Assembly: GCF_949628215.1 (NCBI RefSeq)
Contig: NC_134276.1
Coordinates: 38,208,067-38,272,066 of the forward strand
DNA from: Phalacrocorax aristotelis
Lineage: Eukaryota; Chordata; Aves; Suliformes; Phalacrocoracidae
Direction of reading: 5' to 3'
Length of the DNA stretch: 64,000 nucleotides
The position numbers and the translations under genes were made by a program. The notes beneath the pieces were generated by a model. That model ran no database searches and was not told the DNA's origin. It was given only the letters and a program-made list of their open reading frames with translations. This document shows positions 35,801 to 47,975 of the stretch, in pieces. How positions within the stretch are numbered: the first letter of the stretch is position 1; the number at the start of each line of letters is the position of its first letter.

Positions 35801-38040
35801 GATGGCACAATGAATACTGAAGGGGAAAAAAATGACGTATGGTATTTACATGGATTCTAAGAAGCTGTACAGCTTTTTTTTTTTATTCTCCTAGCTATAC
35901 AAAAGAAACCGTGAATTAACTTGATGGCTGCTTGAGAGGATTAATTCAGAAACACAATATCTTAGAAGGACTAAAAGCCCTGGAATATGTTTCTAAAAGC
36001 TTCTCACACTGTAAGAAAAGGTAGCTTAAGATCTATAACTTTAAATGTAAATATTTATTTTAAAATCAGAAGACGCTAGGCTGCCAGTAGCATTTTGTTC
36101 ATTGAAAGTAGATAGACAGTAGACAGACAGTATTGTAACTTTTCCTTGCTTGAAAAACTACACAGTAGTGTCCTGAACTGTCAGATTCCTGGTGTGGAGT
36201 ATTACCCACTAATTCAAATGAACAATTTTACTGTGTTCAGGAAAATGAATTTGTACTTCCACCTTCACTTGGTAGGTCATCCTGCTAGTATTTCAGAGAC
36301 AGTTCTCTACTCCGAGCCCTTTTATTTTAGCACATCCTCAACAACTGAAGACATTGAGTGAATGGTTAGGTTTTTTTTCCTTCTACATGCATTTTGTGTT
36401 TGAAATACCATTTTATTTAGTTGAGCACATTGTACTTCGCAGATAGTAATTTTTACTGCACCCTGTAAACAGGAGTAGTAAGTCTTAACAGTGGAGGTGC
36501 AGAAGACCTTAGTAGAAGAACCAGTAAGAGTTGTATTTCTAGTTATCCACTTAAGATGCATTAAGTCCCAATTCTATGGTCAGTCTATGCAATTTCATGT
36601 TACCAAAGGCAGCCTTGTATGACAGCTCTGCCCATTGTTTGCAAGGAGAGCTGAAGAAATGACTGTCTGATAGGCTTTCTTTGTATCTTTTCCTGATTTC
36701 TTTTTATACCTCTTATTTTTTTCAGCTAAGGCGGGAAATGTAATTAGAGTGTATAATGACAGTTACAACAGCCCCAGAAACATGAGATTGATTCCCACGA
36801 TGGCCAAAAACCTCTCCATGCAGTATGTATAAACAGGCCCAGTTTCCGAGTTCTAATTAACTTTATTAATGTTTAGTGCAGGAAGTATGAAGGCAACTTA
36901 AACAAGGATATAAAAAGCACTGGAGCATTGAAACACTGGCTTCATGTAACTGACTCTTATGGAAAGACATATTTTTCAGCATTTTGTAAAGAAAAATAGA
37001 GTAATTTAGAAGAAAGATATTAGATACCTAATACACTCTTATAATATGGAAGCTTTAAATAATGGAGCAAAGATACTAACAGTAGCTTCCTACTTGGTAA
37101 CATAGGTAGTGATTCTTTATGATGTGCAATTAATAAATACGATAGCGGACGTGTAACAATGTACAATGACAGCACGATAAAAGAGATGCAATTATGTGCA
37201 AGATTCCTATTGTGCCAGCAAATAAGACTTTACGGGCTACTGGAAAATGAGTTTGTGAAAAACCAATTGTAAAAACCTTTTCCATTACATGTTCCTTTTA
37301 TAGAAACATATTAACTCACATGTGAAAAGGTAAAAAATTACACTGGGAAATAACTGTGAAGGCATTTTCCCCCACTATGGACACAATTGCAAAACCTTGC
37401 AGTCACAGAAATTGTATATATTATTTTGATATAATAATCATAACTAAGCTTAACAGCAGCTATATAATAATCACGCATAAAGTATATAATCTGCATATTT
37501 TTTTTGTTTACTGTCCATTGATTTCCATTTTATAAATACATATATAATTCAGCGAACTTTGGTGCTTTTTGATGAACTCAAGCTGGAACATGGCTGATTT
37601 ATATGATACATATTTCCTATTACTATTATCACAAAGGATGCTATAATAATACTTCTTAGGTGCTCAAACCTCTCAAGTATAGCAATTGCAGTAGAAAATA
37701 AGGATACCTTTTCTGTTATTTACTGACTCTTCTTCCTAGGCATGATGATTTAACAACAGTTAAAAGATATTCCTATTTTGAGAAGCTCTCAAAACGTGTG
37801 GTCTGCAGTTTGTCCACTAGAAGGATTGCGCCTTGGAGTAATTCAGTATCTGCTTCTTCCGATATTTTTTGTATGCTTAGTAGGTAAAAACATAAAATGC
37901 AAATAATCTTGCAGTTATGCAAAACTATAGTGTTGCTTTGTACAATTTTGCAAACAATCAGTTAAGAAGTATTGTGTATCTTTAAAGATGTAGCCTAATA
38001 TAGCTTGTTTCTAAGCTATGATTGAATCCTCTATGCGATT
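32830..38040. other. Mostly unique DNA
   Basis: Contains A/T runs (33587-33602, 34120-34133, 34577-34594) and the palindromic repeat cluster at 35673-35778. No gene is recognised. The block 36725-36890 is repeat-free with ATTA/TAAT cores and could be regulatory, without further proof. The frame at 36146-36361 is probably chance. Confidence 0.4.
35673..35778. repeat. Palindromic cluster around a CR1 scrap
   Basis: Arms at 35673-35706 and 35734-35767 are reverse complements at 30 of 34 positions, and all four differences are transitions. The 27-base centre, AATTAAGGTTGGAAAAGACC-like, is the CR1 3' end in minus orientation. A second hairpin shares the right arm: CAAATACACAGTC at 35748-35760 pairs exactly with 35766-35778 around a 5-base loop. 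Thus three copies of an ACTGTGTAT unit alternate in orientation, allowing two competing folds. Confidence 0.85.
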
Positions 38041-38043
38041 ATT

Positions 38044-38303
38044 CTATAGTGCTCGCAGTCTTGCCAGGAGAGCTTCTACTTCTGGAATGGCTTCTCCCTT
38101 AGAAGGAGACTGGATACGATCTATTTTCTTTTCTTTGTTGCCTTCTCCATGACAGGCTTCCTTCCTCCCAACAGCCTTGTTCCACACCTTAGATGAACTT
38201 GTTTCCACATCATAAGTAACCTCTTTGGTGACTGGGCTTCTTGTCAAGTTTAAACTGCTGCTGTGGCGCGAACATGACTTCTCTAGTTGTCCTTTCTGGT
38301 TCT
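38044..38303 (-). CDS. Candidate terminal coding exon, unknown gene
   Basis: On the minus strand a good acceptor (TTTATCTTCTGCAG) precedes an open segment of 85 codons ending in TAG. It begins NQKGQLEKSCSRHSSSLNLT and ends SKGEAIPEVEALLARLRAL, a hydrophilic tail closing with a short leucine-rich amphipathic helix. It looks like the C-terminus of a real protein, but I do not recognise the family and found no convincing upstream exon. The plus strand carries a rival candidate starting at the same CTGCAG, and at most one is likely to be real. Confidence 0.3.
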
Positions 38304-38309
38304 CTGCAG

Positions 38310-38515
38310 AAGATAAAACAAATAAACGTCATTCCACTATTAAAATACTCGGTTTCAGTATTTTGCAATACAAAAAGACATCTCGGTCAGAAAAAGATTT
38401 ACATGCAGATGATGTACTAGAAGGGGTAATGATTGCCAAGGAGGCAAGACAAAAAATATTATCACTTCAGAAGCAGTGGGCTTGGTCTCTTGGAAGTGAT
38501 GCAGACTTTACATGA
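38310..38515 (+). CDS. Rival candidate terminal exon on plus strand
   Basis: After a pyrimidine-rich acceptor (TTTCTGGTTCTCTGCAG) the plus strand is open for 67 codons to TGA at 38513-38515. It starts DKTNKRHSTIKILGFSIL, contains ADDVLEGVMIAKEARQKIL and ends WAWSLGSDADFT. The composition looks protein-like but no family is recognised. It is antisense to, and abuts, the minus-strand candidate at 38044-38303. No upstream exon was found. Confidence 0.25.
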
Positions 38516-41500
38516 CTTCATTAGATTAGCATCCTTACTTCCTACAAAATCACAGATAGACCCCGATAGGATCCTCCTTTCTTACTGGAGTCAAAGAGAA
38601 AACAGAGTACTCAGCACTTCTCAGTGTCTTCCAAAGTTTCATCTGGTTTATTACATTTCCTAGATATTTTTTAACTGTTCAAATTTTAAAATGTGTTTAA
38701 AAAATTTATTTCATTTTAAGTTTCCATCGTAATTTTCTCTCTTTCTTTCCTTTGTGATCTTTTAGGCAGCTAAATGATTTTCAGAATTTGCATAACTTGC
38801 TACTTTTTGCAGAACATCAATGGCATTGACTGTCTCAAGAAGTTCCACTCAGTTAATACCCAGGAGCTTTTCTGGACAGACATGTATTAATAGACAGATT
38901 TCTCTTTTTGTTCCCCGCCCAAATCAAGTGACTCTTCTCAAAACCAGCGTATGAGTGGCCCCTCTCATAGATCTCAAACTTTTTAAAAACAGGCGTACTC
39001 AATATTCATGCAACCTTGAGCAAGGCTTCAAAATGTCTTCAACAAACTTGACATGACATTTAAAGTTTTTTGGTTATTCGCTGAAAGATGTTCCATCATC
39101 CCAATAGTAATGACTTTGGAGCACAGGCAGTCACTCATGACAGTGTGTTTTATGTGAGTGCTGAAAATTCCTACCGAAAACAGCTTGTACATTAAAAGGC
39201 AGCTGCTGAAGATATTTACTGCACTGTCATTCCCTGACCAGGGGCTCTTGGTGATGGATGAGGATTTTACACACTTTCTTGGGCAATCTCAGCAAATTTT
39301 GTAAGTACGACCACCTTTTGGCAAGTGGAAGAAAATAAATACCTTATTTCTATCATCTTCTAAATCAGATAAGCCATTCTTAATTAAAATGTGATAATAG
39401 CTGAATTTTGCACTTAGCTGAAAAATGCAATTTCTATTTTATACTATGGAAAATTATTTGACCCTGAAGATGCAGCAGCACACATTTCAGTTTTCCTGAA
39501 TCACAGGAGGCCAAAGATGGGGTACGAACACATCTTTATAATTACATAAAATAAACCCATCATATATAATTAAAATATCCCTTTCATGTACACTCTTAAA
39601 TATCCCATTCTATTATAATATTTATATTTATTGATTCTGAACAGATATTTGCAGGCTGATAAAAGCATGCTGCCTGTATCAATATACAAAATACTAGCTG
39701 CACCATATCCCTTTTTGTTGACATTCAGTCTAGGGGCAGTGGGAAAAATATTGGTGTTTTGAAAATCAATACTTTTTAAAAGTAGAAACCCCCATATTGT
39801 CATATAATCAGAGATTAAGTATAGGTGTTGGACTTTTTAAAAAGGCAACAATAAATGAGGCGTTGCAAGTAAGCTTCTCCAGCATACCAACACCCAAATT
39901 CTAACTACTGTGCAGTTCAGCCAAGTCTTCACTCCAAAATACTCAAGCATGAGGATCCATTGGGTACGAAGAACTAGACTGAGCAGCGGAGGTGGTGAAC
40001 ACTTAGGAACTGAGGCCTCAAAGCAAAATTCAGCAACATTTCCCCCACTTTCTCATGGTGTGCGAGGGGCATAGGAAGGTGCCTTAGAGTGAGATTTAGA
40101 GCAGCTAATGGTCTAAGCAGGGAACTGCTGCAAGTTAGCTGTTAAGAAGTAGGAGATGTTGGAGTCTATCTGAACTCTCGTCCTGCTTTGAAACTCAGTA
40201 ACTGATTTAGCCTTGCAGAAAGGTGTGTCCCATAGCTTGCTGCCTACAGTCTGGAATTGTTGCGTGGAGACAGTGATTGAGTAGAGCTGAGTCCAGCTGT
40301 ATCTTCCCCCCCTTGTAACAGCAGCAATCGTGTTGATATTTTTTACTTTCTAGGCATAGACTAATGAGCAGAGTATTCAACTTGAAGGAACAGAGTCTTT
40401 CCGTCAGTCTGAGGGGTCCTGCAACAACGGGAAATGGGATTAGGAAAGTGCCTTAATCACTGGCCAGTTTATGTGAGTAGTCCTTGTTTCATCTGTTTTA
40501 ACTCCTGTGTAGTGAAGATGCCATGATTCACTGGAAAAATCACAAAATGTCATGTTCTTAATACATGACGCTTTACACTACTGATTAGCAACAGTTCTAA
40601 ATAATAAGAACACTTTGGTCTCAGCCATGCTACAAAAAATACTGAGCAGCCAGTGTCAATTAAAAAAAAAAAACATTAGGACACACATATTTTATCTAAA
40701 TGCAGTTCTACCATCTCAAGGTTCTTATTTCAGCTGCTTCCTAAATCAGTTGGCATCTTTACTGTGTATGTTCTTTCAATCAAGGAGGAACTTCTCCATA
40801 TAACACTGCTATGCCTAAGTGCATGTCCAGTATTAACAGATGTGTAGGTAGGCAGTTCCCTGCTTAGTAAACTGGCTGTGGCAAACCTCATTCAGAAACA
40901 CTGAACCAAATTTGCTAGGCCTGGATCAGAAAGAACACATATTTGCTTACAGTCCTAGATTTCACTTTGATAAATATGCATCTAAAGAATTAACCGCTGT
41001 AATACTAAAGGTATATATGGTGCTGGTGGCATTCTTCTTATCAAAGATCACTTCCATTTAAGTCAAAGTTTAAAATTAGTTAGGTACTAGCAAGGTAAAA
41101 AGTCTCACTAATTCCCCAGAAATATTAATGTCTACCCTGCCAATATTTTATTTTAATCAAGCAGGAGTTAATTTGTGCTAATGACAAACTCTTAAACACC
41201 CTGTACTGCTTCACACACTGATTCAAAGCTTGCATGCGTTGGTGATTTGGTACCCCATCCATTCCACAGTCATGACTTTGGATTGTTACCTCACCCCTCT
41301 CAAATCCTGTGCTATACTGGTAAAACTGAAGAAGTACATTTTCAGCTTATAACTGTTGAGGTGGGTGGTTTAAACAAGTCAGTGCACCTTGCACATGAAT
41401 TTAAAACTACAAGGCTGCAAGCTGCTGCAGGTTAGCATGTAACTTTGATCAGGACAGTAGAAGAGCTGGACTTCCTTAGTTTGGTGTGATAAAGGCTATA

Positions 41501-44243
41501 AAGCATATAGTTATTAACTTTCAAGAAAAGCCCCAAGTCGAGATTGACTGACACAGTAAGCATAAAAATAAACAGCCGCTAATACCTTTCTATTAGAAGT
41601 TAGAACCTTTTGAACCATCAGAATAACAAAGTTTTGGAATGTACATATATAGAAGCAAGAACAAGAAACCATAACCAGTTATAAGGAGGAACTAGATCTG
41701 TTTCTGAAAACAATATTTGATATGGCTGCCTGCAACAGCAAGGAGATGGCTTAGTGACACTGGGCCACCATTTTAATCCCACATTTCTAGAACAAGGGTA
41801 CCCACCGAAAACCCATGAACCATACAGATATGAACAGCCTTTTCTAAACTACTTTGAACCACTACATCATGGACATACATAAGTTTGTTTTGTGCTTTTC
41901 GCAGTACACTATATTTTTTAAAAAAATGCAGAATAAAATAAATATATTTACACACTTACACACCTTGGTTCAAATACACTTTTAGAGTACTGAATATAAT
42001 AAAATTATAGAAGGATTAAAGAAAACTACTCATGGAAAGGCACTTCTACATGAAGTCTTGTTAAGAAGAAAGCTTACATTTCTGGAGATGCACTATTTGT
42101 CCACCTACTGTAGCAAGGTGTACCTTCCGGCAGTAGCAAGACAAAAAGAAATCAGACATTAAAAATCACTGGATAAAGACAGAAATTATTAATTTGCTGT
42201 ATATATATGGGAAGTAGTGGAGACAAGTTTCTAACGTTTGGTCACTTTTATCAATCAAAAACTGTCATTTACCTGTACCATAACAATCCTTATGCAGACG
42301 AACAAAAAAAAAGCAAAAACTTCGAATTAATGTTTAAGTTTTCTAAACGCTGGGGTAAGAAGACATTTACCCATAATAGTTTTGACCTTACTGATGCTGA
42401 ATGCTTCCAGGCACAGGTTAGGCAGCGATTGCATTGTACACTACTAACACCTCAGCATCCAGATTCCATGACATTTAAATCTTTTTCTTTGCCTTGTTCA
42501 GTATCTAACTCTCATGAGTCCTTCAGACCTATTAAAATTCAGTTTTTCACAGATATGAATTTCCTGAACATTGCTGTTAACCAAAAATATTTCAAAATCA
42601 TATTCACATAACCTAGAGCCAAATAGCAACTATCATCCAGATACAAGTCTTTTAAAATTACTTTGATTAACAGCAATGTTCAGGAAATTCAGTTGACAGA
42701 AAATTGTGCTTAATAGCTTTCCATAGTTTAAACGGTGTCCTAGCATAGAATAACTTATAATGATATGCTTATAACCTATCAAAGGCTACATACTTCATAT
42801 TCAGAAAAAGGAAATTGTGTACTAGCATGTGAAGGAAAAAAAATCAGAAGTATGAGACCTGCCTGCTGTGAACTTGGGGAAGCAAAATATGATCAGTTGG
42901 AGATTTTTAAATCCTGCATAATACCTTTATATATATGTCTGTGTATATATAATATAAAAAAAACACCTTTAATAGAGAACAAGAGAACAAAAATGATTGC
43001 CAAGAGACTCACTAAAGTAGAGTTACTTGGGTTTTTTTAAAACGACTAATAAATACTTAAAATAAAACAGGACTTTGAAAAGCTTTATTTCATTGCACAG
43101 TTTCTCAATAAAAGTCTTGATACTAAGGACATATTTAGTTTTTATGTAAATACTTGTACTCCAATTGAAAAATAAAGTTGCAAATACAATAAGGAGAACT
43201 GCATTATGTGGCATTATATGCTTGTATTACAGTCATACATCTCAATGTGTGGCATGACAAAATCGTAACATAAGAAAGAACAATTGCAGTTACAACCTCG
43301 TTACATCTTTTACAAAGTTAACAGGGAAAAATGCTCAAAACCCCAGTGGAATATTTCTGATCTCTCTGGCTTGTGCTCCACATGCTACACCATATTCCTG
43401 AAGCTATGCCTATGCTGAGATTTTCTAAAGCCTACACATACCAACCTTACTACCAATGCAAATAATTTTTACATTGTAAGTCATGACTTGCCTGTGCTAG
43501 AAGATAGCCTGAGGGCATGCCCTCATGCCAAGTGGCTTCGGCTTGGAGAGAGTAACAGCCCTAGCCATAATCCTCATCACTGGCTCCCCAGTGTGGCACC
43601 ACAGTTTGTCATTGGTTGCCTATCCCTGATGCATGAAACTGGAAGTCAGGGAAAGCTACACCATGTTGGTGCTGCACTCGTGTTTTCCCAGCAAAACAGC
43701 ATGTGTTTTTGACAGCAGTGCAATGGGCTGATTGTGGATGTAGCTGTACAGCATTCCCACAAGCTGGAATGCTTGCAGCAGTCCAGCCTCTGTCAGGAAG
43801 GCCTGTCCGCCTTCCACAAATTACACTGACCACACCACCACGCACGTCCCAGTGCAACCTTACCAAGTGTGTTTAGACAATGGTCACATATCATGGGCCT
43901 TGTGAGGATATCTGTGTATAGCCCCATCTGCTCCATCTAAAAAAACAGAAGCCCCTGAAAAGTTAGTCTGGAGATGTTCCTAAAGGGTTCCCTTGCCGAA
44001 ACCAAAGTATAAAGCATCCCTGGTGCTTTGCTGAAGATACGAGGTAAACAGCAAAACAGTTACTAAGCATGAACTATTTTTTCTGATATAAATTGGGCAA
44101 TCCTGGCTTATGTTTCAGATAGTTGAGATTTACTTAAACTCTTCTTTTGAAAGGCTGATTATGACCCACTGCTGGCAGACGCTTTGAGGACCTCTGTTTT
44201 TAGAGTTCAGGACAAGGTGGAGATTCTGAATTCCCACTTCAGC
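38516..44243. other. Mostly unique DNA
   Basis: No gene is recognised. The 134-codon plus frame at 42207-42611 starts in low-GC sequence, overlaps an inverted repeat and lacks motifs, so I treat it as chance. The segment 43480-43870 is richer in G and C with overlapping open frames on both strands. I tested it for transposase-like motifs and saw none convincing. Confidence 0.4.
42529..42716. repeat. Long inverted repeat (30-bp core arms)
   Basis: The core TGAATTTCCTGAACATTGCTGTTAA is split here as 42556-42580, with its perfect 25-base reverse complement at 42667-42691. Pairing continues inward for five bases with one transition. Outward, a weaker match extends to CTATTAA at 42529-42535 and TTAATAG at 42710-42716. 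The spacer between cores is 86 bp. No flanking target duplication or transposase was found. It could be a MITE-like element or a template-switch inverted duplication. Confidence 0.85.
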
Positions 44244-44546
44244 TGTAGGTAGCAAAGTTTTGGTAGCGGGGAGGCTGCAGAGGCGGCCCCTGTGAGGAGC
44301 GGCCAGGGCTGCCCCGTGCCGGACACAGCCGGCTCCAACCCACCCACCGAAGGGCATGGCTGAGCCTGTCACCCCTTTGTGCCCATAGCTGCCTCACCGA
44401 CAGGACTGCGTGTAACCTGTGGTGATAATACGGGGGTAGGAGAGGGGCCTGGAGGGAAGCCGAGCCTACAGAGGCAGGAGGAGTATGTTTTCCCTAAATG
44501 TTTTGCTTCTTTGGTTTGCTTTTGTTTCCCAATACCCAAAACAGTA

Positions 44547-44588
<42 letters not shown>

Positions 44589-44793
44589 TGTCAATAAATT
44601 GTTTTTCTGTACGTCGAGGCTGTTTTGCCCATGACAGTAACTGGCAGGTGATCTCCCTGTCTTTCTTTATCTTGACCCATAAGCTTTCCTGCTCCTGTTC
44701 TTCCTATTTCCCTCCCCGTCCCACGCCACCAAAGGGGGACTGAATGAGCAGCTGGGTGGGAGTTTGGTTGCCACCCGAGACTAACCCACCACA
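44244..44793 (+). mobile_element. Solo ERV LTR
   Basis: Begins TGTAGGTAGCAAAG and ends GACTAACCCACCACA, so both TG and CA termini are present (550 bp). It has a GC-rich U3-like start (AGGCGGCCCCTGTGAGGAGC), an AATAAA signal at 44593-44598 after an expanded TA tract, and the conserved GAGGCTGTTTTGCCCATGAC and ATCTTGACCCATAAGC segments of the R/U5 end. Its start resembles the truncated LTR at 25170. No matching retroviral interior lies on either side and no exact target duplication was found. Confidence 0.8.
44550..44583. repeat. (TA)n microsatellite inside LTR
   Basis: About 16-17 uninterrupted TA units lie just upstream of the LTR poly(A) signal. The tract lengthens this part of the LTR and generates the small open frames there. 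Confidence 0.95.
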
Positions 44794-44989
44794 ATACCTT
44801 AGAAATAAGATGACTCCATCTGTCTTTTAGCATTCCCTATTTTAATTTTTCCAATTAAAAGCCCTCAACAATTCTGAAAGTTGTCATTTTGAACTTCCAG
44901 CTTCCAAGCTATTGGCTTTTACTATCAGAAACGCCAACAAGAAAATAATTAATTCTTGTTTTCCTCTCAAGTATGGAATGAGTGTCTTG

Positions 44990-45240
44990 TTTCCTGCGCT
45001 GACCCATTTCTATTAGTGCTTAAGATACTGGACAGTTGTGAGCCCTGAGTTTTTTCAGGCACCCATCTTTCCTTAATATCATTTATACAGCCCAAAGTCG
45101 GCCTTCTGAAATCCATTCCCAGACTTTGGCATTGGCGTTAGAACATAACAAGACCTAATTATCTTTCTTAAAAAGCCTGCCTTACCACCCAGAAGCAGAA
45201 TTTAGACACAACATGAAAGACTACTATAGCTAGAAGGTCC
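44990..45240 (-). mobile_element. Possible ancient CR1 fragment (5' ORF2 part)
   Basis: AAAGTCGGCCTTCTGAAATC at 45094-45113 and the preceding TGAGCCCTGAGTTTTTTCAGG resemble a segment of old CR1 ORF2 near the endonuclease region, read on the minus strand. Only the central 60-80 bases match well. Divergence is high and limits are approximate. Confidence 0.4.
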
Positions 45241-46489
45241 ATGTCTATTACAAAACGTCACTCATAAAAAATGGGATAGCTCCTTGCTGAATAGTATAAC
45301 GGAAAAGAAATACTTCTTATTGCCACTTTTTATTAGTTTCATATTTTTTCAAAAATTTCTGTAACTGACAAGGGTAGGACTGGAGAATATCCCTGAAACG
45401 TTAAAGGAGCAGGGTGTGTTGTTATGACTTAATTCAGCTGTACCCTGCAGCCCCAGCTCTAACACCTAAAGTAGTAGTAGCTGTACGCGAATGGTCTTTG
45501 CTTGGTAATTTCTCATACCTTAGTATTTCATACTAAATGCTCACAACTTGACTAATCTAAAGAGGACAATAATTAATGAGGCATTGAAAAGTATTACTGA
45601 TTTTTAGAACATTTACAAATAATTTTTAGGCACATTTCATTTAATAGTTGCTGCTGGTCTTGAGTGTTGTGTTAAAAAAGTGTGAAACACAAGGAATAAA
45701 CACTAATCAGTACATTCAATTTAGATGACACAAACCTTTCAGAAACGGTGGTTATAGGGTTTTTTTTTGTTAATTTCAAAGGCAAGAATAGAGCATGTCA
45801 GCACTAAGTGAGGCTAGCATAGAGGATTTATAGAAACTAAATGTCAAAGAAAATAAATTACAAACTGTGAGCAAACTAATTTGTGACAAAAGGAACTATG
45901 CTGGACCAGCTCCCTTTTACCTGGCCCTAGAGCACAGCCTTTAAAAATTCTTTAATCCTCCACCTACCTACCTCTTCTCAAAGATTACTTTTAAGTTCCT
46001 GTTGATCACCCCATTCAATCTTTTTCCTTTCTCTTCCAAATATATTTTGCATTTGCATTGAGTTGGGACCAATTTAGCTGTTTCAACTGATATATTCTCA
46101 CCTCTAATATAGCAATGACTTTTGTTACAAGAAATGCAGCTTTAAGTTACTGGGATTTAATGAAAGTCTTGAGTGCCTGTCAAGATTAAAACAGAACAAA
46201 AGTGTGGATCACACTACTGACAGAAATCACCCAAGGTTTTTCTGTGAGAGAAGAAACCTCTGAAGGTGCCTGATTGCTAATTCAGACTCAGGAGTTTGGC
46301 ATCCTCCCTATTTCGCTCTGAATTACAGTGGATATTCTCAGTCTGGTCGTCCATCTTTCCCTACATGAAGGCACAGTTTAAAGCTTCTAGGAAACTGCAA
46401 AGTGGAAACGTCCAAAACAAACTTACTTTGTGGTCATTATTGATTTTTAGAGCAAATAGTTTGATTTATTCTTAAACAACTGAATGTGT
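45241..46489. other. Unique AT-rich DNA, nothing recognised
   Basis: No open frame of note, no repeat family and no RNA gene seen. Contains a T-run near 45763-45770. Confidence 0.5.
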
Positions 46490-47975
46490 CACACAATCAC
46501 AGAATGGTAGGGGTTGGAAGGGACCTCTGGAGATCATCTTGTCCAACCCCCCTGCTTGAGCAGGCACACCTAGACCAGGGGGCACAGGAACGCATCCAGG
46601 TGGGTTTGGAATGTCTCCAGGGAAGAAGACTCCACAACCTCCCTGGGCAGCCTGTGCCACTGCTCTGGCACCCTCACAGGAAAGAAGTTTTTCCTCATGT
46701 TTAAGTGGAACTTCCTGTGTTCCAACTTGTGCCCATTGCCCCTTGGCCTGTCATTGGGCACCACTGAAAAGAGCCTAGTCCCATCGTCCTGACACCCACC
46801 CTTTAGATATTTAGAGGTATTGATGAAATCCCTCCTCAGTCTTCTCTCCTCCAGGCTGAACAAACGCAAGTCTCTCAGCCTTTCCTCATAAGGGAGATGC
46901 TCCAGTCCCCTGATCATCTTGGTAGCTCTCCACTGGACTTGCTCAAGCAGTTCCCTTTCTTTCTTGAATGGAGGGGCCCAAATCTGGACACAGTACTCCA
47001 GATGTGGTCTCACTAGGGCAGATAGAGGGGGAGGATAACCTCCTTTGACCTGTTGGCTGCACTCCTTTTTATGCAGCCCAGGATACCATTGGCCTTCTTG
47101 GCCACAAGGGCACAGCGCTGGCTCATGGTCAACTTGTTGTCCACCAACACTCCCAGGTCCTTCTCAATAGAGTTGCTTTCCAGTAGTCCAGCCCCCAACC
47201 TGTGTCGGTGCATGGGGTTGTTCCTCCCCAGGGACAGGACCTTACACTTGCTCTTGTTGATTTCCATAAGGTTCCCCTCGGCCCAGCTCTCCAGCCTGTC
47301 CGGGTCTTATTGGATGGCAGCACAGCCTTCTGGTGTATCAGCCACTCCTCCCAGCTTGGTGTCATCAGCAAACTTGCTGAGGTTACACTCTATCCCTTTG
47401 TCCAGGTCATTGATGAACATGTTGAACAGGACTGGACTCAGCACAGACCCCTGGGGAACACCACTAGTGACAGGCCTTCATCCAGACTCTGCTCCATTGA
47501 TCACAGCCCTCTGAGTTCTGTTGTTGAGCCAGTTCTCTATTCACCTCAGTGTTCACTCATCCAGCCCACACTTCCTTAGCTTGCCTGTGAGGATGCTATG
47601 GGAAGACAGTGTCAAATGCCTTACTGAAGTCAAGATAGACAACATCCACTGCTGTCCCTTCATCGACCCAGCCAGTCACACCATCATAGAAGGGTATCAG
47701 GTTGGTCAAGCATGATCTTCCCTTGGTGAATTCATGTTGACTGTTTCTGAAAACCTTCTTGTCCTCTACATGCCTGGAGATGACCTCCTGGATGAACTGC
47801 TCCATCACCTTTCAGGGGGTGGAGGTGAGGCTGACTGGCCTGTAGTTCCCCAGGTTCTCCTTCTTGCCCTTTTTGAAGATGGGAGTGACATTTGCTTTCC
47901 TCCAGTCCTCGGGCACCTCTCCTGTCCTCCACGACCTTTCAAAGATGATGTCTCTTAACTTCAAAGACATCTTTT
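46490..47975 (-). mobile_element. 5'-truncated CR1 LINE, 1.5 kb
   Basis: The plus strand begins with the inverted 3' end CACACAATCACAGAATGG, then GGGTTGGAAGGGACCTCTGG, and continues through the inverted ORF2. On the minus strand the copy starts within the RT domain (ERSWRTGEVPEDWRKANVTP, FKKGKKENLGNYRPVSL) and runs to the end of ORF2. It belongs to the same 3' type as the fragment at 23903-24037. No clear target duplication is visible, but TTAACTTCAAA recurs at the right edge (47956-47990). Confidence 0.95.
46570..47950 (-). pseudogene. CR1 ORF2 reverse transcriptase remnant
   Basis: Minus-strand order: [41 protein letters not shown], the motif A region [14 protein letters not shown] (near 47600-47650), [19 protein letters not shown], and the catalytic FADD at 47361-47372. 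[32 protein letters not shown] and [13 protein letters not shown] follow, then the C-terminus [22 protein letters not shown]. Frameshifts near 47595, 47020 and 47815, and stops near 47310 and 47545, break the frame. The last 147 codons are open. The enzyme is inactive. Confidence 0.9.

Noticed and set aside
36146..36361. Exon-like frame with possible acceptor and donor
   Set aside because: Both splice signals are weak and the peptide is rich in Phe, Tyr and Leu without domain features.
42207..42611. 134-codon open frame on the plus strand
   Set aside because: Runs into the 42529-42716 inverted repeat, is rich in Phe and Lys as AT-rich noncoding DNA tends to be, and has no known domain.
43480..43870. 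GC-richer segment with frames on both strands, considered as a PIF/Harbinger transposase remnant
   Set aside because: No catalytic motif or collinear similarity could be established in any frame.
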